Shown piece by piece: positions 43,860-52,557 of a DNA stretch of 64,000 bases. The DNA lies in contig JANOQM010000078.1 of NCBI GenBank assembly GCA_031422295.1, positions 17,360 through 81,359 on the forward strand. Direction: 5' to 3'. The translations under genes and the position numbers were made by a program. The notes below the pieces were generated by a model, which saw only the letters and a program-made list of their open reading frames with translations, was not told the DNA's origin and ran no database searches. Source of the stretch: JANOMH01 sp031422295 (lineage in GTDB: Bacteria > Pseudomonadota > Alphaproteobacteria > Rhodobacterales > Rhodobacteraceae). Within the stretch, counting starts at the first letter, position 1; each line of letters opens with the position of its first letter.

Positions 43860-44381
43860 ATGGCCGAAACCCCCGCCTCACCCGCCGTCGCCCCCGTCGG
43901 TGCTGCAGCTGCAGCCAAGATCACGCAACGCGTCATTGCCCAGTACATCCGCGATATGTCGTTTGAAAATGTGTTGGCGCAGAAGGGGTTACAGGGTGAA
44001 GTGCAGCCCGAGATTGCGGTGCAGGTTAATCTGGATGCCCGTAAGCGCGGGTCGGATACGCAATATGAAGTCATCACAAAGCTGAACATCACGTCCAAAT
44101 CCAAGGGCGCTGGCGAGACGTTGTTTGTGCTGGAACTGGAATATGCGGGCGTGTTTCACATCGAAGGGGTGCCGGATGACCAGATGCATCCCTATCTGCT
44201 GATCGAATGCCCGCGCATCACATTCCCGTTCGTCCGGCGGATTGTTAGCGACGTCACCCGCGATGGTGGGTTTCCGCCACTGAACCTTGAAACCATTGAT
44301 TTTCTGGCGCTTTATCGCAATGAATTGTCCCGCCGGGTGCAGGCACAAGCGGCGGCAGTGCCACCAAAGCTGGACAGCTAA
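43860..44381 (+). CDS. secB: Protein-export chaperone SecB
   Basis: A 173-residue cytosolic chaperone that holds preproteins unfolded and passes them to SecA. Typical segments are AQYIRDMSFENV, the conserved opening, and the strand-rich core with FVLELEYAGVFHIEGVP, LLIECPRITFPFVRRIVSD, and PPLNLETIDFLALYRNEL. GGAG lies 7 bases upstream. The stop overlaps by 4 bases the end of convergent dnaQ. SecB next to dnaQ, coaE, aroE and maf is the order found beside the origin in Caulobacter. Confidence 0.95.
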   Translation: MAETPASPAVAPVGAAAAAKITQRVIAQYIRDMSFENVLAQKGLQGEVQPEIAVQVNLDARKRGSDTQYEVITKLNITSKSKGAGETLFVLELEYAGVFHIEGVPDDQMHPYLLIECPRITFPFVRRIVSDVTRDGGFPPLNLETIDFLALYRNELSRRVQAQAAAVPPKLDS

Positions 44382-45067
44382 GTCAGCTTAGACCACAGCG
44401 CGTCGCCCAATTTGACCACAAAGGCAGCATGGGCGGCGGCCTCGTCTGCTGTCAGTTTTGCGGCCAATGGCACAGGACGGGGGCGGGGCCGCCATTGTGT
44501 TCCAGTTTGATCTTGGGCTGTGATCTGGACAGTTTGACCGAGCGCAAAGTCGGGCTGCCTGCCGCCGATCAGTTCCAGATAGACCTCAGCCAGAATTTCG
44601 CTGTCCAGCAAGGCGCCGTGCAGTGTGCGGGATGAATTATCGATGCCAAAGCGGCGGCATAGCGCATCGAGGGACGCGGGAGAACCGGGGAATTTACGCC
44701 GAGCGATGGCCAGAGTGTCAATGGCCCGGTCAGCGGCAATATGTGGGCGTTTAACCCAGCCCAGTTCAGCATTGAGGAACTTCATATCGAAGGCGGCATT
44801 GTGGATGACCAACTTGGCATCGCCAATAAAGTCAATGAAAACAGGGGCAATGTCGGCAAACAGCGGTTTGTCGCGTAGGAAATCATCGCCAAGGCCATGC
44901 ACCTCGAACGCGCCCAGCGGCATGGCGCGCTGTGGGTTGATATATTGGTGGTAGGTCCGGCCGGTTGGCATGTGGTTGTGTAGCTCTACCGCGCCGATTT
45001 CGACGATGCGGTCGCCTTCATCGGGTTCAAACCCGGTGGTTTCAGTATCGAGGACAATTTCACGCAT
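44378..45067 (-). CDS. dnaQ: DNA polymerase III epsilon subunit
   Basis: A 229-residue 3'-5' proofreading exonuclease. The ATG at 45067 gives MREIVLDTETTGF with the metal ligands Asp7 and Glu9; a longer frame adds 15 residues overlapping coaE and is rejected. LVIHNAAFDMKFLN and the late H-x-x-x-x-D motif in RTLHGALLDSEILAEVY complete the active site. It overlaps the coaE stop by 8 bases and is last in maf-aroE-coaE-dnaQ. Confidence 0.95.
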   Translation of the reverse strand: MREIVLDTETTGFEPDEGDRIVEIGAVELHNHMPTGRTYHQYINPQRAMPLGAFEVHGLGDDFLRDKPLFADIAPVFIDFIGDAKLVIHNAAFDMKFLNAELGWVKRPHIAADRAIDTLAIARRKFPGSPASLDALCRRFGIDNSSRTLHGALLDSEILAEVYLELIGGRQPDFALGQTVQITAQDQTGTQWRPRPRPVPLAAKLTADEAAAHAAFVVKLGDALWSKLT

Positions 45068-45653
45068 CTGTAAGGTTTTCCCGGATTTCCTTGAGCAGGT
45101 TTTGCACGGCAAAACGGGTGGCGTCCAGTGTCAGCGTCTGGATCACATAATCGGCGAGGCTGCGTTTTTCGGCATCGGGCATCTGGCGCGAGAGGATCAA
45201 TTCGAACGCAGCCACAGTCATTTCACCCCGGGCCAAAACGCGCCTGCGCTGTTCGGCGAGCGGGGCGGTGACCACAACAACGGCGTCGCATTCTGCATCG
45301 ACCCCGGTTTCGAACAACAGCGGGATGTCCAGCACGACGATGGGGTCGGTCCGGCCAGCCAAAAACCGGGCGCGGTCGGCGGCGACGAGTGGGTGAACGG
45401 CAGCCTCGATCCGGGACAGGACGGTCGGGTCGGCGGCGATCATGGTGCGGAGGCGAGGGCGCGAGACCGCGCCGTTCTGGATGGCGTCGGGGAATAGGCC
45501 AGCAATGATCCGGGTCGCGGCCCCGTCCGGGGCGTAAAGCCGCGCTACCACGGCGTCAGCATCCCAGACCGGCACGCCTGCGTCGGCGAACATGGCCGCC
45601 GTCGTGGATTTGCCCATGCCGATGGAGCCCGTGAGGCCCAAACGAAAGGTCAC
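45060..45653 (-). CDS. coaE: Dephospho-CoA kinase
   Basis: A 197-residue P-loop kinase for the last step of coenzyme A synthesis, phosphorylating the 3'-hydroxyl of dephospho-CoA. The loop GSIGMGKST spans 9-17. VWDADAVVARLY and VVLDIPLLFETG are family signatures of the substrate and lid regions. The start overlaps the aroE stop by 4 bases. Confidence 0.95.
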   Translation of the reverse strand: MTFRLGLTGSIGMGKSTTAAMFADAGVPVWDADAVVARLYAPDGAATRIIAGLFPDAIQNGAVSRPRLRTMIAADPTVLSRIEAAVHPLVAADRARFLAGRTDPIVVLDIPLLFETGVDAECDAVVVVTAPLAEQRRRVLARGEMTVAAFELILSRQMPDAEKRSLADYVIQTLTLDATRFAVQNLLKEIRENLTDA

Positions 45654-46483
45654 CCTAACACGGCGGCGCGGGCGGCAGCGTCAACCTCGGGGCGGGTTCC
45701 AAAGAACCGCTCGAACGCGGGGACGGCCTGATGCAAAAGCATGCCGAGGCCATCAACGGTGATACAACCGGCGGCCTCGGCGACCTGCAGCAGGTGGGTG
45801 CGTAGCGGGTTATAGACCAGATCGGTGACGACGGCACCGGGACGCAGCCCGTCCAGCGGCACCCGGAATTCGGCGGCCCCGGTCATGCCCAGCGAGGTGG
45901 TATTGACCACGGTTACCGCATCCTCGAGCATATTGCCGGCCTGAACCCAATCGACGACATGTACTTTGGACCCAAATTCGGATTTCAACGCCTCGGCCTT
46001 GGGCCGGGTCCGGTTTGACAGCAATATCTCGGTGACACCCATTTCGATCAGCGATGTGATGACCGCGCGGGCGGCCCCACCGGCCCCCAGAACGGCCGCC
46101 GGGCCAGAGCCGGGTTGCCAGCCGGGGGCGTTTTGTTTCAGATTAGCGATGAAGCCGTACCCATCTGTATTATCGGCATGAATCTTACCATCCTGCCGAA
46201 AGATCAGGGTATTCGCCGCCCCGATCAGAATCGCCCGGTCGCTGATGTGGTCAACGATGTCCATCACCGCCACCTTATGCGGGATGGTGACATTCACGCC
46301 GACAAAGCCCATTTGCGGCAGGGTACGCAGGACATTTTCCAGATCGCCATCCGCCACATGCAGCGGCACATAATCGCCGGCCAGCCCGTAACTGCGCAGC
46401 CAGTGTTTGTGCAAAAGCGGCGATTTGGAATGGGCCACCGGATGGCCGATGACGCCGGCAAGGGGAATCAGGTGATCTGTCAT
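45650..46483 (-). CDS. aroE: Shikimate dehydrogenase (NADP+)
   Basis: A 277-residue enzyme reducing 3-dehydroshikimate to shikimate. GHPVAHSKSPLLHKHWL (shikimate binding, 14-30), GVNVTIPHKVAVM with the catalytic lysine, VLGAGGAARAV (NADP loop) and LSNRTRPKAE (adenosine phosphate site) are intact. The start overlaps the maf stop by 4 bases. Confidence 0.96.
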   Translation of the reverse strand: MTDHLIPLAGVIGHPVAHSKSPLLHKHWLRSYGLAGDYVPLHVADGDLENVLRTLPQMGFVGVNVTIPHKVAVMDIVDHISDRAILIGAANTLIFRQDGKIHADNTDGYGFIANLKQNAPGWQPGSGPAAVLGAGGAARAVITSLIEMGVTEILLSNRTRPKAEALKSEFGSKVHVVDWVQAGNMLEDAVTVVNTTSLGMTGAAEFRVPLDGLRPGAVVTDLVYNPLRTHLLQVAEAAGCITVDGLGMLLHQAVPAFERFFGTRPEVDAAARAAVLG

Positions 46484-47079
46484 GTGGCTAATGTTCCCCG
46501 AAGGGACAGATAGGACAAGAGGTCTAACAGCGGCAGGCCCAGAACGCTGAAATAATCGCCGTCGATCCGGGAAAACAAGCGCGCGCCCTCCTCCTCGATC
46601 TTATAGGCCCCGACAGAATGCTGGATGCTGTCCCAGTTCCGCTGGACATAGCCTTGCAGGTAGGGATCCGAGACCGCGCGCATGGTCAGCCTGACAGTGC
46701 CGACATGCCGCCAGACCGGTGCGCCCTGCGCGTAGACCACCACGGCTGACAACAGCTGATGGGTTTGGCCACGCAGCGACTGGAGTTGTGCCAGCGCATC
46801 GCCCGGGTCGATTGGTTTGGACAGGATCTGGCCCCGCGCATCGAGAATTTGATCGCAACCGATGACAAGCGCATCTGGATGTCGGTTGGCGACACGGCGA
46901 GCTTTGGTTTCGGCCAGAGCATCGGCAATACCGCGGGGGCTGGCCTGTTCGGCGGCCAATGCGGCCCGCAGTGCCGGTTCGTCGACCCGGGGCGTGACTG
47001 TAGTAAATGCCACGGCTGCGTTGCGGAGCAATTGCGCCCGGATTGCAGAGCCAGAGGCAAGGATGATCTGTTCGACCAT
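46480..47079 (-). CDS. maf: Maf-like nucleotide pyrophosphatase
   Basis: A 199-residue Maf/YceF/YhdE-type pyrophosphatase that hydrolyses non-canonical or modified NTPs. The signature opening IILASGSAIRAQLLRNA has the usual S-x-S-x-x-R pattern, and ALVIGCDQIL carries the general base aspartate. First gene of the operon maf-aroE-coaE-dnaQ; its promoter lies in the putative origin region to the right. Confidence 0.93.
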   Translation of the reverse strand: MVEQIILASGSAIRAQLLRNAAVAFTTVTPRVDEPALRAALAAEQASPRGIADALAETKARRVANRHPDALVIGCDQILDARGQILSKPIDPGDALAQLQSLRGQTHQLLSAVVVYAQGAPVWRHVGTVRLTMRAVSDPYLQGYVQRNWDSIQHSVGAYKIEEEGARLFSRIDGDYFSVLGLPLLDLLSYLSLRGTLAT

Positions 47080-47520
47080 GGATCAGGGCCGCAGCATGGG
47101 TGAAGGGGCCATGTGGATAAACCTATGGACAAGGACGGGGGCAGTGTCGGGACGAACTGTGTAATGTTTCGGGCCCGGTCGTAAAGGGGCAGAACCGCCG
47201 GGCACCGGGGCCGCAGCGGGCCGTTTATCCCCGGTGGGCAAGGATAAGTCCGGGTTGTGGGGGAATCGGCATGATGACAAGAGTCAAGCGCCCGGAGTTA
47301 TGACTGTGGTCTTTTTATGTTGCAGTTTTTACCAGCATTATCAGCGGTATAGCGTTGGTCCGTTTGGCCGCGCAAGAAGATTTCGTGGCTGGTCGCGCTG
47401 GGGATAAGTCTGCGGATTACTTTTCAAAACCGAGTTATCCCGAGCCTCTACATCATCAACATCTTTCTTTTTAGTTAATTCTATTTAAGGAGTGTCAGCC
47501 TAACGCAAGGAAACACCGCG
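47080..47520. other. Putative chromosomal replication origin (oriC)
   Basis: This 441-base gap between divergent maf and hemJ-rho contains no convincing gene. It holds a perfect DnaA box, TGTGGATAA (47112-47120), an 8/9 box TGGGGATAA (47399-47407), and weaker ones, TTATCCCCG (47225-47233) and TTATCCCGA (47435-47443). Two GANTC sites lie at 47263-47267 and 47281-47285. An AT-rich tract at about 47445-47490 could be an unwinding element, and it holds two TTAA half-sites 6 bases apart. The flanks match the Caulobacter origin neighbourhood: secB, dnaQ, coaE, aroE and maf on one side; rho, mnmE, mnmG, rsmG, parA and parB on the other. Origin identity is inferred. Confidence 0.6.
47112..47120 (-). 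promoter_or_regulatory. Perfect DnaA box
   Basis: TGTGGATAA on the plus strand is the exact complement of the high-affinity DnaA box TTATCCACA. It is 33 bases upstream of the maf start, within the proposed origin. Confidence 0.65.
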
Positions 47521-47973
47521 ATGATCGATATGCTTTCTGCTTTGTACCCATGGATCACGACCCTTCACATCGTTTCGGTCATTTCCTGGATGGCAGGGAT
47601 GTTCTATCTGCCGCGGCTGTTTGTCTATCATGCCGAGCGGGGTGCGGTCGGGACCGAACTGCACGAGACGTTTGTGGTGATGGAACGCAAGCTGCTGAAA
47701 CTGATCATGAACCCCGCGATGATCGCGACCTGGATCTTTGGGCTGCTGTTGGTGCTGACACCGGGGGTGATTGACTGGGGGTTGGTCTGGCCATGGGTCA
47801 AGCTTGCGGCTGTGCTGGCAATGAGCGGCATGCATGGCTGGCTGGGCGCGCGGCGCAAGGAGTTTGCGGCAGGGGTCAATACGCGCTCTGGGCGGAGCTA
47901 TAGGCTGGCTAATGAGGTGCCAACGGTGCTGATGTTGATTATCGTTGTCGCGGTGGTGGTCAAGCCGTTTTAG
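47521..47973 (+). CDS. hemJ: Protoporphyrinogen IX oxidase HemJ
   Basis: A 150-residue membrane protein with four helices that oxidises protoporphyrinogen IX, the form used by most alphaproteobacteria lacking HemG and HemY-oxidase. The segments TLHIVSVISWMAGMFYLPRLFVYH and WPWVKLAAVLAMSGMHGWLG hold the conserved histidines and the Trp-Lys pair of the family. AAGGAA lies 9 bases upstream of the ATG. It is the first gene right of the putative origin and precedes rho by 118 bases. In many relatives hemE or hemH lies here too; neither is present in this window. Confidence 0.92.
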   Translation: MIDMLSALYPWITTLHIVSVISWMAGMFYLPRLFVYHAERGAVGTELHETFVVMERKLLKLIMNPAMIATWIFGLLLVLTPGVIDWGLVWPWVKLAAVLAMSGMHGWLGARRKEFAAGVNTRSGRSYRLANEVPTVLMLIIVVAVVVKPF

Positions 47974-48091
47974 CTTTGGTTGACTTGGGTTGGTCTGTGG
48001 CGTAATTGGAAGCGGCCCTCCCGTCCGGGACAAGGCCTTCCCCTGCTGTTTTAACTTTATCGGCCCCTGTATGGCCGTGTCAGGACCAATC

Positions 48092-49366
48092 ATGACCCAA
48101 GACCGTCTGAACCTTGCCGATCTGAAGGCAAAAAGCCCCAAGGACCTTTTGGCGATGGCCGAGGAGTTGGAGATCGAGAACGCGTCGACCATGCGCAAGG
48201 GCGACATGATGTTTTCGATCCTGAAAGAGCGGGCGGACGAGGAATGGGTGATTGGCGGGGATGGTGTGCTGGAAGTGTTGCAGGACGGGTTCGGGTTCCT
48301 GCGCTCACCTTCGGCGAACTACCTGCCCGGGCCGGATGATATTTATGTCAGCCCCGATATGATCCGCCAATATTCGTTGCGCACCGGCGATACTGTTGAA
48401 GGGGTGATGCAGGAACCCAATGATACGGAACGGTATTTTGCGCTGATCTCGGTTGAGCGGATCAATTTTGAGGATCCGGAGAAGACCAAGCATAAGGTCG
48501 CGTTTGACAATCTGACGCCGCTGTATCCGGATGAGCGGCTGAATATGGAGATTGCCGATGATCCGACGATCAAGGACAAGTCGGCCCGGATTATTGATCT
48601 GGTGGCCCCGATTGGTAAGGGGCAGCGGTCGCTGATCGTGGCCCCGCCGCGCACGGGTAAGACGGTGTTGCTGCAGAATATCGCCCATTCGATCGCAACC
48701 AATCATCCGGAATGTTATTTGATCGTGCTGCTGATTGATGAGCGGCCCGAGGAAGTGACGGACATGCAGCGGTCGGTGAAGGGTGAGGTCGTGTCATCGA
48801 CATTTGACGAGCCGGCATCGCGGCACGTGGCTGTGTCGGAAATGGTGATTGAAAAGGCCAAGCGGTTGGTGGAGCACAAGCGCGATGTGGTGATCTTGCT
48901 GGATTCGATCACCCGGTTGGGCCGGGCGTTCAACACGACCGTGCCGTCGTCGGGTAAAGTGCTGACCGGCGGTGTGGATGCGAATGCGTTACAACGGCCA
49001 AAGCGGTTTTTTGGGGCCGCCCGGAATATCGAAGAAGGTGGGTCGCTGACCATTATTGCGACGGCGCTGATTGATACCGGCAGCCGGATGGACGAAGTGA
49101 TCTTTGAAGAGTTCAAAGGAACAGGGAACTCGGAAATCGTGCTTGACCGGAAAGTGGCGGATAAACGGGTGTTCCCGGCGATGGATATTCTGAAATCCGG
49201 GACGCGTAAGGAAGAATTGTTGGTCGACAAGAATGACCTGCAGAAAACCTATGTGCTGCGCCGGATTTTGAACCCGATGGGAACAACGGATGCAGTCGAG
49301 TTCCTGATCTCGAAGTTGAAGCAAACCAAGACGAATTCGGATTTCTTTGATTCCATGAACTCTTGA
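48092..49366 (+). CDS. rho: Transcription termination factor Rho
   Basis: A 424-residue hexameric RNA helicase. Start ATG 48092 follows AGGACC; a 34-codon upstream extension is not protein-like. The N-terminal domain carries the RNA-binding DGFGFLR (65-71). The P-loop is APPRTGKT (184-191), followed by VLLIDERPEEVTDM and the Q and R loops. Full-length. The leader (about 118 bases after hemJ) could hold autoregulatory Rho-dependent signals, but none is obvious by eye. Confidence 0.97.
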   Translation: MTQDRLNLADLKAKSPKDLLAMAEELEIENASTMRKGDMMFSILKERADEEWVIGGDGVLEVLQDGFGFLRSPSANYLPGPDDIYVSPDMIRQYSLRTGDTVEGVMQEPNDTERYFALISVERINFEDPEKTKHKVAFDNLTPLYPDERLNMEIADDPTIKDKSARIIDLVAPIGKGQRSLIVAPPRTGKTVLLQNIAHSIATNHPECYLIVLLIDERPEEVTDMQRSVKGEVVSSTFDEPASRHVAVSEMVIEKAKRLVEHKRDVVILLDSITRLGRAFNTTVPSSGKVLTGGVDANALQRPKRFFGAARNIEEGGSLTIIATALIDTGSRMDEVIFEEFKGTGNSEIVLDRKVADKRVFPAMDILKSGTRKEELLVDKNDLQKTYVLRRILNPMGTTDAVEFLISKLKQTKTNSDFFDSMNS

Positions 49367-49390
49367 GTTTTTGTTTGTTAACAAGGACTT

Positions 49391-50677
49391 ATGACTGTGG
49401 ATACAATCTATGCGCTGGCAACGGCGCCGGGCAAAGCTGGCCTAGCGGTTGTCAGGATATCGGGGCCAGAGGCGCGATTGGCGGCAGAGGTTCTGGTCGG
49501 GCCGCTGCCTGAACAGGGCCGGACTTTGCGTGTGGTGCGAGATCCGGTGGGCAATGTCATTGATCAGGCCTTGATCCTCAGCTTTGCGCGAGGCCATAGT
49601 TTTACCGGCGAAACGGTGGTTGAACTGCATTTGCACGGCAGCCGCGCTGTGGTGGCCGCCGTATTTGGGCAACTGGGCCGCAATGCCAGTCTGCGGCAGG
49701 CCGAAGCGGGTGAGTTTACCCGGCGCGCGTTTGAAAACGGTAATCTGGACCTGACCCAGGTCGAGGGCCTTTCTGATCTGATTGATGCCGAAACCGAGGG
49801 CCAAAGACGACAGGCGCAGCGGATTTTATCCGGGGCTTTGGCCGAAAAGGCAGGGCTATGGCGGCGGTCGGTGATCAGGGCGGTGGCGTTGATTGAGGCC
49901 ACGATTGATTTTGTTGATGAAGATGTCCCAGTTGATGTCTGGCCGGAGGTCAAACAACTGGTGTCTGAAACGGCTGCAGGGTTGCGTGCTGAGATGGCCG
50001 GCGTCCGTGTGGCTGAGCGGATCCGCGAGGGGTTTGAGATTGCCATTGTTGGTGCGCCAAATGTTGGAAAATCAACTCTATTGAACTACTTGGCTGGACG
50101 AGAGGCGGCCATCACGTCAGAAGTTGCGGGAACAACGCGGGATGTGATCGAGGTGCGGTTGGACCTGGATGGGCTGGCGGTGACTTTGCTGGATACGGCT
50201 GGTTTGCGCGATTCGGTTGACCGTATTGAGCAGATCGGGATTTCCCGGGCGATTGAACGGGCGAACGCAGCTGATCTTTGTATTCACCTTGTTTTGCCGG
50301 GCGAGGCACCTCTTTTGCCGTTGCGGGACGGTGATATGATCATCGGCGCGAAGGCTGATATGTCGGACGGTGTGGCGTTTGGGGTTTCTGGCAAGACCGG
50401 GCTGGGTGTTGATCGCCTGATTGCCGCTATTTCGGCCGTTCTGAATGAGCGGGCGGCTGGGGTTGGGCTGGCGGTACGCGAGCGCCACAGGGTAGGTATG
50501 ATGATTGCCGCCGAACACCTGGCAGCTGTTTTGATCCAATCGGAAGCGTCAGCCGCGACAGAGCTGGTTGCAGAAGATCTTTGGGCGGCCATTCGGGCGT
50601 TGGATTCGCTTGTTGGCCGCATCGATGTAGAGGATATACTGGGCGAGATATTTGCAAAGTTTTGCATCGGCAAATAG
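49391..50677 (+). CDS. mnmE: tRNA modification GTPase MnmE
   Basis: A 428-residue GTPase that with MnmG adds the carboxymethylaminomethyl group to U34 of certain tRNAs. It opens MTVDTIYALATAPGKAGLAV, the folate-binding domain. The G1 loop GAPNVGKST (221-229) lies in the inserted G domain with SEVAGTTRDV (G2) and LDTAGLRDS (G3). The C-terminal FCIGK keeps the catalytic cysteine (Cys425). It is 11 bases upstream of mnmG, its partner. Confidence 0.97.
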   Translation: MTVDTIYALATAPGKAGLAVVRISGPEARLAAEVLVGPLPEQGRTLRVVRDPVGNVIDQALILSFARGHSFTGETVVELHLHGSRAVVAAVFGQLGRNASLRQAEAGEFTRRAFENGNLDLTQVEGLSDLIDAETEGQRRQAQRILSGALAEKAGLWRRSVIRAVALIEATIDFVDEDVPVDVWPEVKQLVSETAAGLRAEMAGVRVAERIREGFEIAIVGAPNVGKSTLLNYLAGREAAITSEVAGTTRDVIEVRLDLDGLAVTLLDTAGLRDSVDRIEQIGISRAIERANAADLCIHLVLPGEAPLLPLRDGDMIIGAKADMSDGVAFGVSGKTGLGVDRLIAAISAVLNERAAGVGLAVRERHRVGMMIAAEHLAAVLIQSEASAATELVAEDLWAAIRALDSLVGRIDVEDILGEIFAKFCIGK

Positions 50678-50680
50678 GAG

Positions 50681-50696
50681 TGTTTCACGTGAAACA
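50681..50696. promoter_or_regulatory. parS centromere site 1 (over the mnmG start)
   Basis: TGTTTCACGTGAAACA is a perfect 16-bp palindrome and an exact match to the bacterial parS consensus bound by ParB. The GTG start of mnmG (50689) lies within it. parB is about 3.3 kb away and the proposed origin about 3.2 kb to the left. Confidence 0.93.
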
Positions 50697-52557
50697 GTTG
50701 GACTTTGACGTTATCGTGGTTGGAGGCGGCCATGCAGGATGCGAGGCCGCCTTGGCCGCCGCACGCATGGGCGCGAGGACGGCGCTGATTACTTTGACCG
50801 CTGCATCCATCGGCATAATGTCGTGCAATCCCGCAATCGGCGGGCTGGGCAAAGGCCATCTTGTGCGTGAAATCGATGCATTGGATGGTGCGATGGGCCG
50901 GGTTGCTGATTTTGCGGGTATTCAATTCAGGCTGTTGAATGCCAAGAAAGGCCCAGCTGTTCAGGGGCCGCGCGCGCAGACTGATCGGGCACGGTACCGC
51001 ACGGCGATGCAGGCAGAGATTGCGGCAAGCCCTAATCTGCGGGTTGTTGAGGGCGAGGCCGTTGACCTGCTGTCTGAGGGAGCAGGTATTGGTGGCGTAG
51101 AGCTGAGTGACGGTAGCCGGTTGTCCGCAACGGCTGTGGTATTGACGACCGGAACCTTTCTGCGCGGCGTCATTCATATTGGTGACGTCTCAAGGCCAGG
51201 TGGGCGGGTTGGGGAAAAGCCGTCGGTGCGCATGGCCGAAAGGCTTGACTTGTTTGGCTTGCCGTTGGGGCGCCTAAAGACCGGAACACCACCGCGGCTG
51301 GACGGCCGGACCATCGATTGGGACAAGCTGGATATGCAGCACGGCGATCCGGAGCCAACGCTGTTTTCGTTCATGTCGGAACGGCCGGTTGCCAGACAAA
51401 TTGCCTGCGGCGTAACGCATACCAATGAGGCCACGCATGCAGTTGTCCGGCAAAACCTAAATCGATCCGCGATGTATGGTGGCCATATCGAAGGCGTTGG
51501 GCCGCGCTATTGCCCGTCTATTGAAGATAAAGTCGTCCGGTTTGCTGAAAAGTCATCGCATCAGGTGTTTCTGGAGCCGGAAGGACTTGATGATACGACA
51601 GTGTATCCCAATGGAATCTCGACATCTTTGCCGGTTGATGTGCAGGAGGAGTATGTAAGGACAATCCTTGGGCTGGAAAATGTGCGGATCACGCAACCCG
51701 GTTACGCCATAGAATATGATTATGTGGACCCGCGCGCACTGACCGCTGTGCTGGCGGTGCGTGCGGCGCCGGGGCTTTTTCTGGCTGGCCAGATCAATGG
51801 AACGACAGGCTATGAGGAGGCCGCTGCACAGGGCTTGGTTGCGGGTCTGAATGCCGCAGCGCATTCGCTGGGCCGGAGGCCGATAAATTTCAGTCGGACG
51901 ACATCCTATATCGGCGTGATGATTGACGATTTAACCTCGCGCGGTGTGACAGAGCCCTACCGAATGTTCACGTCGCGCGCGGAATTCAGGCTATCGCTGC
52001 GGGCTGACAATGCTGATCAGAGGCTGACGCCATTTGGTCGGGCGGCTGGATGTGTTACCGAGCCGCGGTGGCGCGCATTTAGCGAGAAGTCCGTTCAATT
52101 GGCCGAAGTCCGCGGCAGGCTGTCTGCCCGTTCGTTCACGGCCCGTGAAATTGCGTCGCAAGGCGTCCTGCTAAACCCAAATTCAGCAAACCGGACAGGT
52201 TTGGATGTCCTTGCGCTTTCGGATGCTGACTTTTCGACATTAATAGCTATGGACGCCAGTTTTGATGACGTCGCACCAGTGATTCAGGTTCAAATAAAGC
52301 GTGACGCGCTTTACATGCACTATATTGAACGACAATCCCGTGATGTTGCAGCGCTGAAGCGGGACGAAGCCATTGAAATTCCATTGGAACTTTCATTTTC
52401 AACGATACCGGGACTGTCGACTGAGTTGCGTATCAAGCTTGAGAAATGGCGCCCTGGAACAATAGGGCAGGCAGGAAAAATCGACGGCATGACCCCGTCC
52501 GCATTGCTGTTGATTATGGCCAAACTACGCAATGATACCAAGGCCCTGTCCGCGTGA
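50689..52557 (+). CDS. mnmG: tRNA uridine 5-carboxymethylaminomethyl synthesis enzyme MnmG (GidA)
   Basis: A 622-residue FAD enzyme, partner of MnmE. I start at GTG 50689, 8 bases after AGGAG, giving MKQLDFDVIVVGGGHAG with the FAD loop GGGHAG at 12-17; a GTG three codons earlier is within the same parS site. Further signatures are MSCNPAIGGLGKGHLVREID and GFAGQINGTTGYEEAAAQG-type segments. Length and end are normal. The start codon sits inside the parS palindrome, so ParB binding could in principle affect its translation or transcription. Confidence 0.97.
   Translation: MKQLDFDVIVVGGGHAGCEAALAAARMGARTALITLTAASIGIMSCNPAIGGLGKGHLVREIDALDGAMGRVADFAGIQFRLLNAKKGPAVQGPRAQTDRARYRTAMQAEIAASPNLRVVEGEAVDLLSEGAGIGGVELSDGSRLSATAVVLTTGTFLRGVIHIGDVSRPGGRVGEKPSVRMAERLDLFGLPLGRLKTGTPPRLDGRTIDWDKLDMQHGDPEPTLFSFMSERPVARQIACGVTHTNEATHAVVRQNLNRSAMYGGHIEGVGPRYCPSIEDKVVRFAEKSSHQVFLEPEGLDDTTVYPNGISTSLPVDVQEEYVRTILGLENVRITQPGYAIEYDYVDPRALTAVLAVRAAPGLFLAGQINGTTGYEEAAAQGLVAGLNAAAHSLGRRPINFSRTTSYIGVMIDDLTSRGVTEPYRMFTSRAEFRLSLRADNADQRLTPFGRAAGCVTEPRWRAFSEKSVQLAEVRGRLSARSFTAREIASQGVLLNPNSANRTGLDVLALSDADFSTLIAMDASFDDVAPVIQVQIKRDALYMHYIERQSRDVAALKRDEAIEIPLELSFSTIPGLSTELRIKLEKWRPGTIGQAGKIDGMTPSALLLIMAKLRNDTKALSA

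Noticed and set aside
47083..47280. A 65-codon frame in the proposed origin
   Set aside because: It crosses the DnaA box region, is low in protein-like features and lacks a ribosome site.
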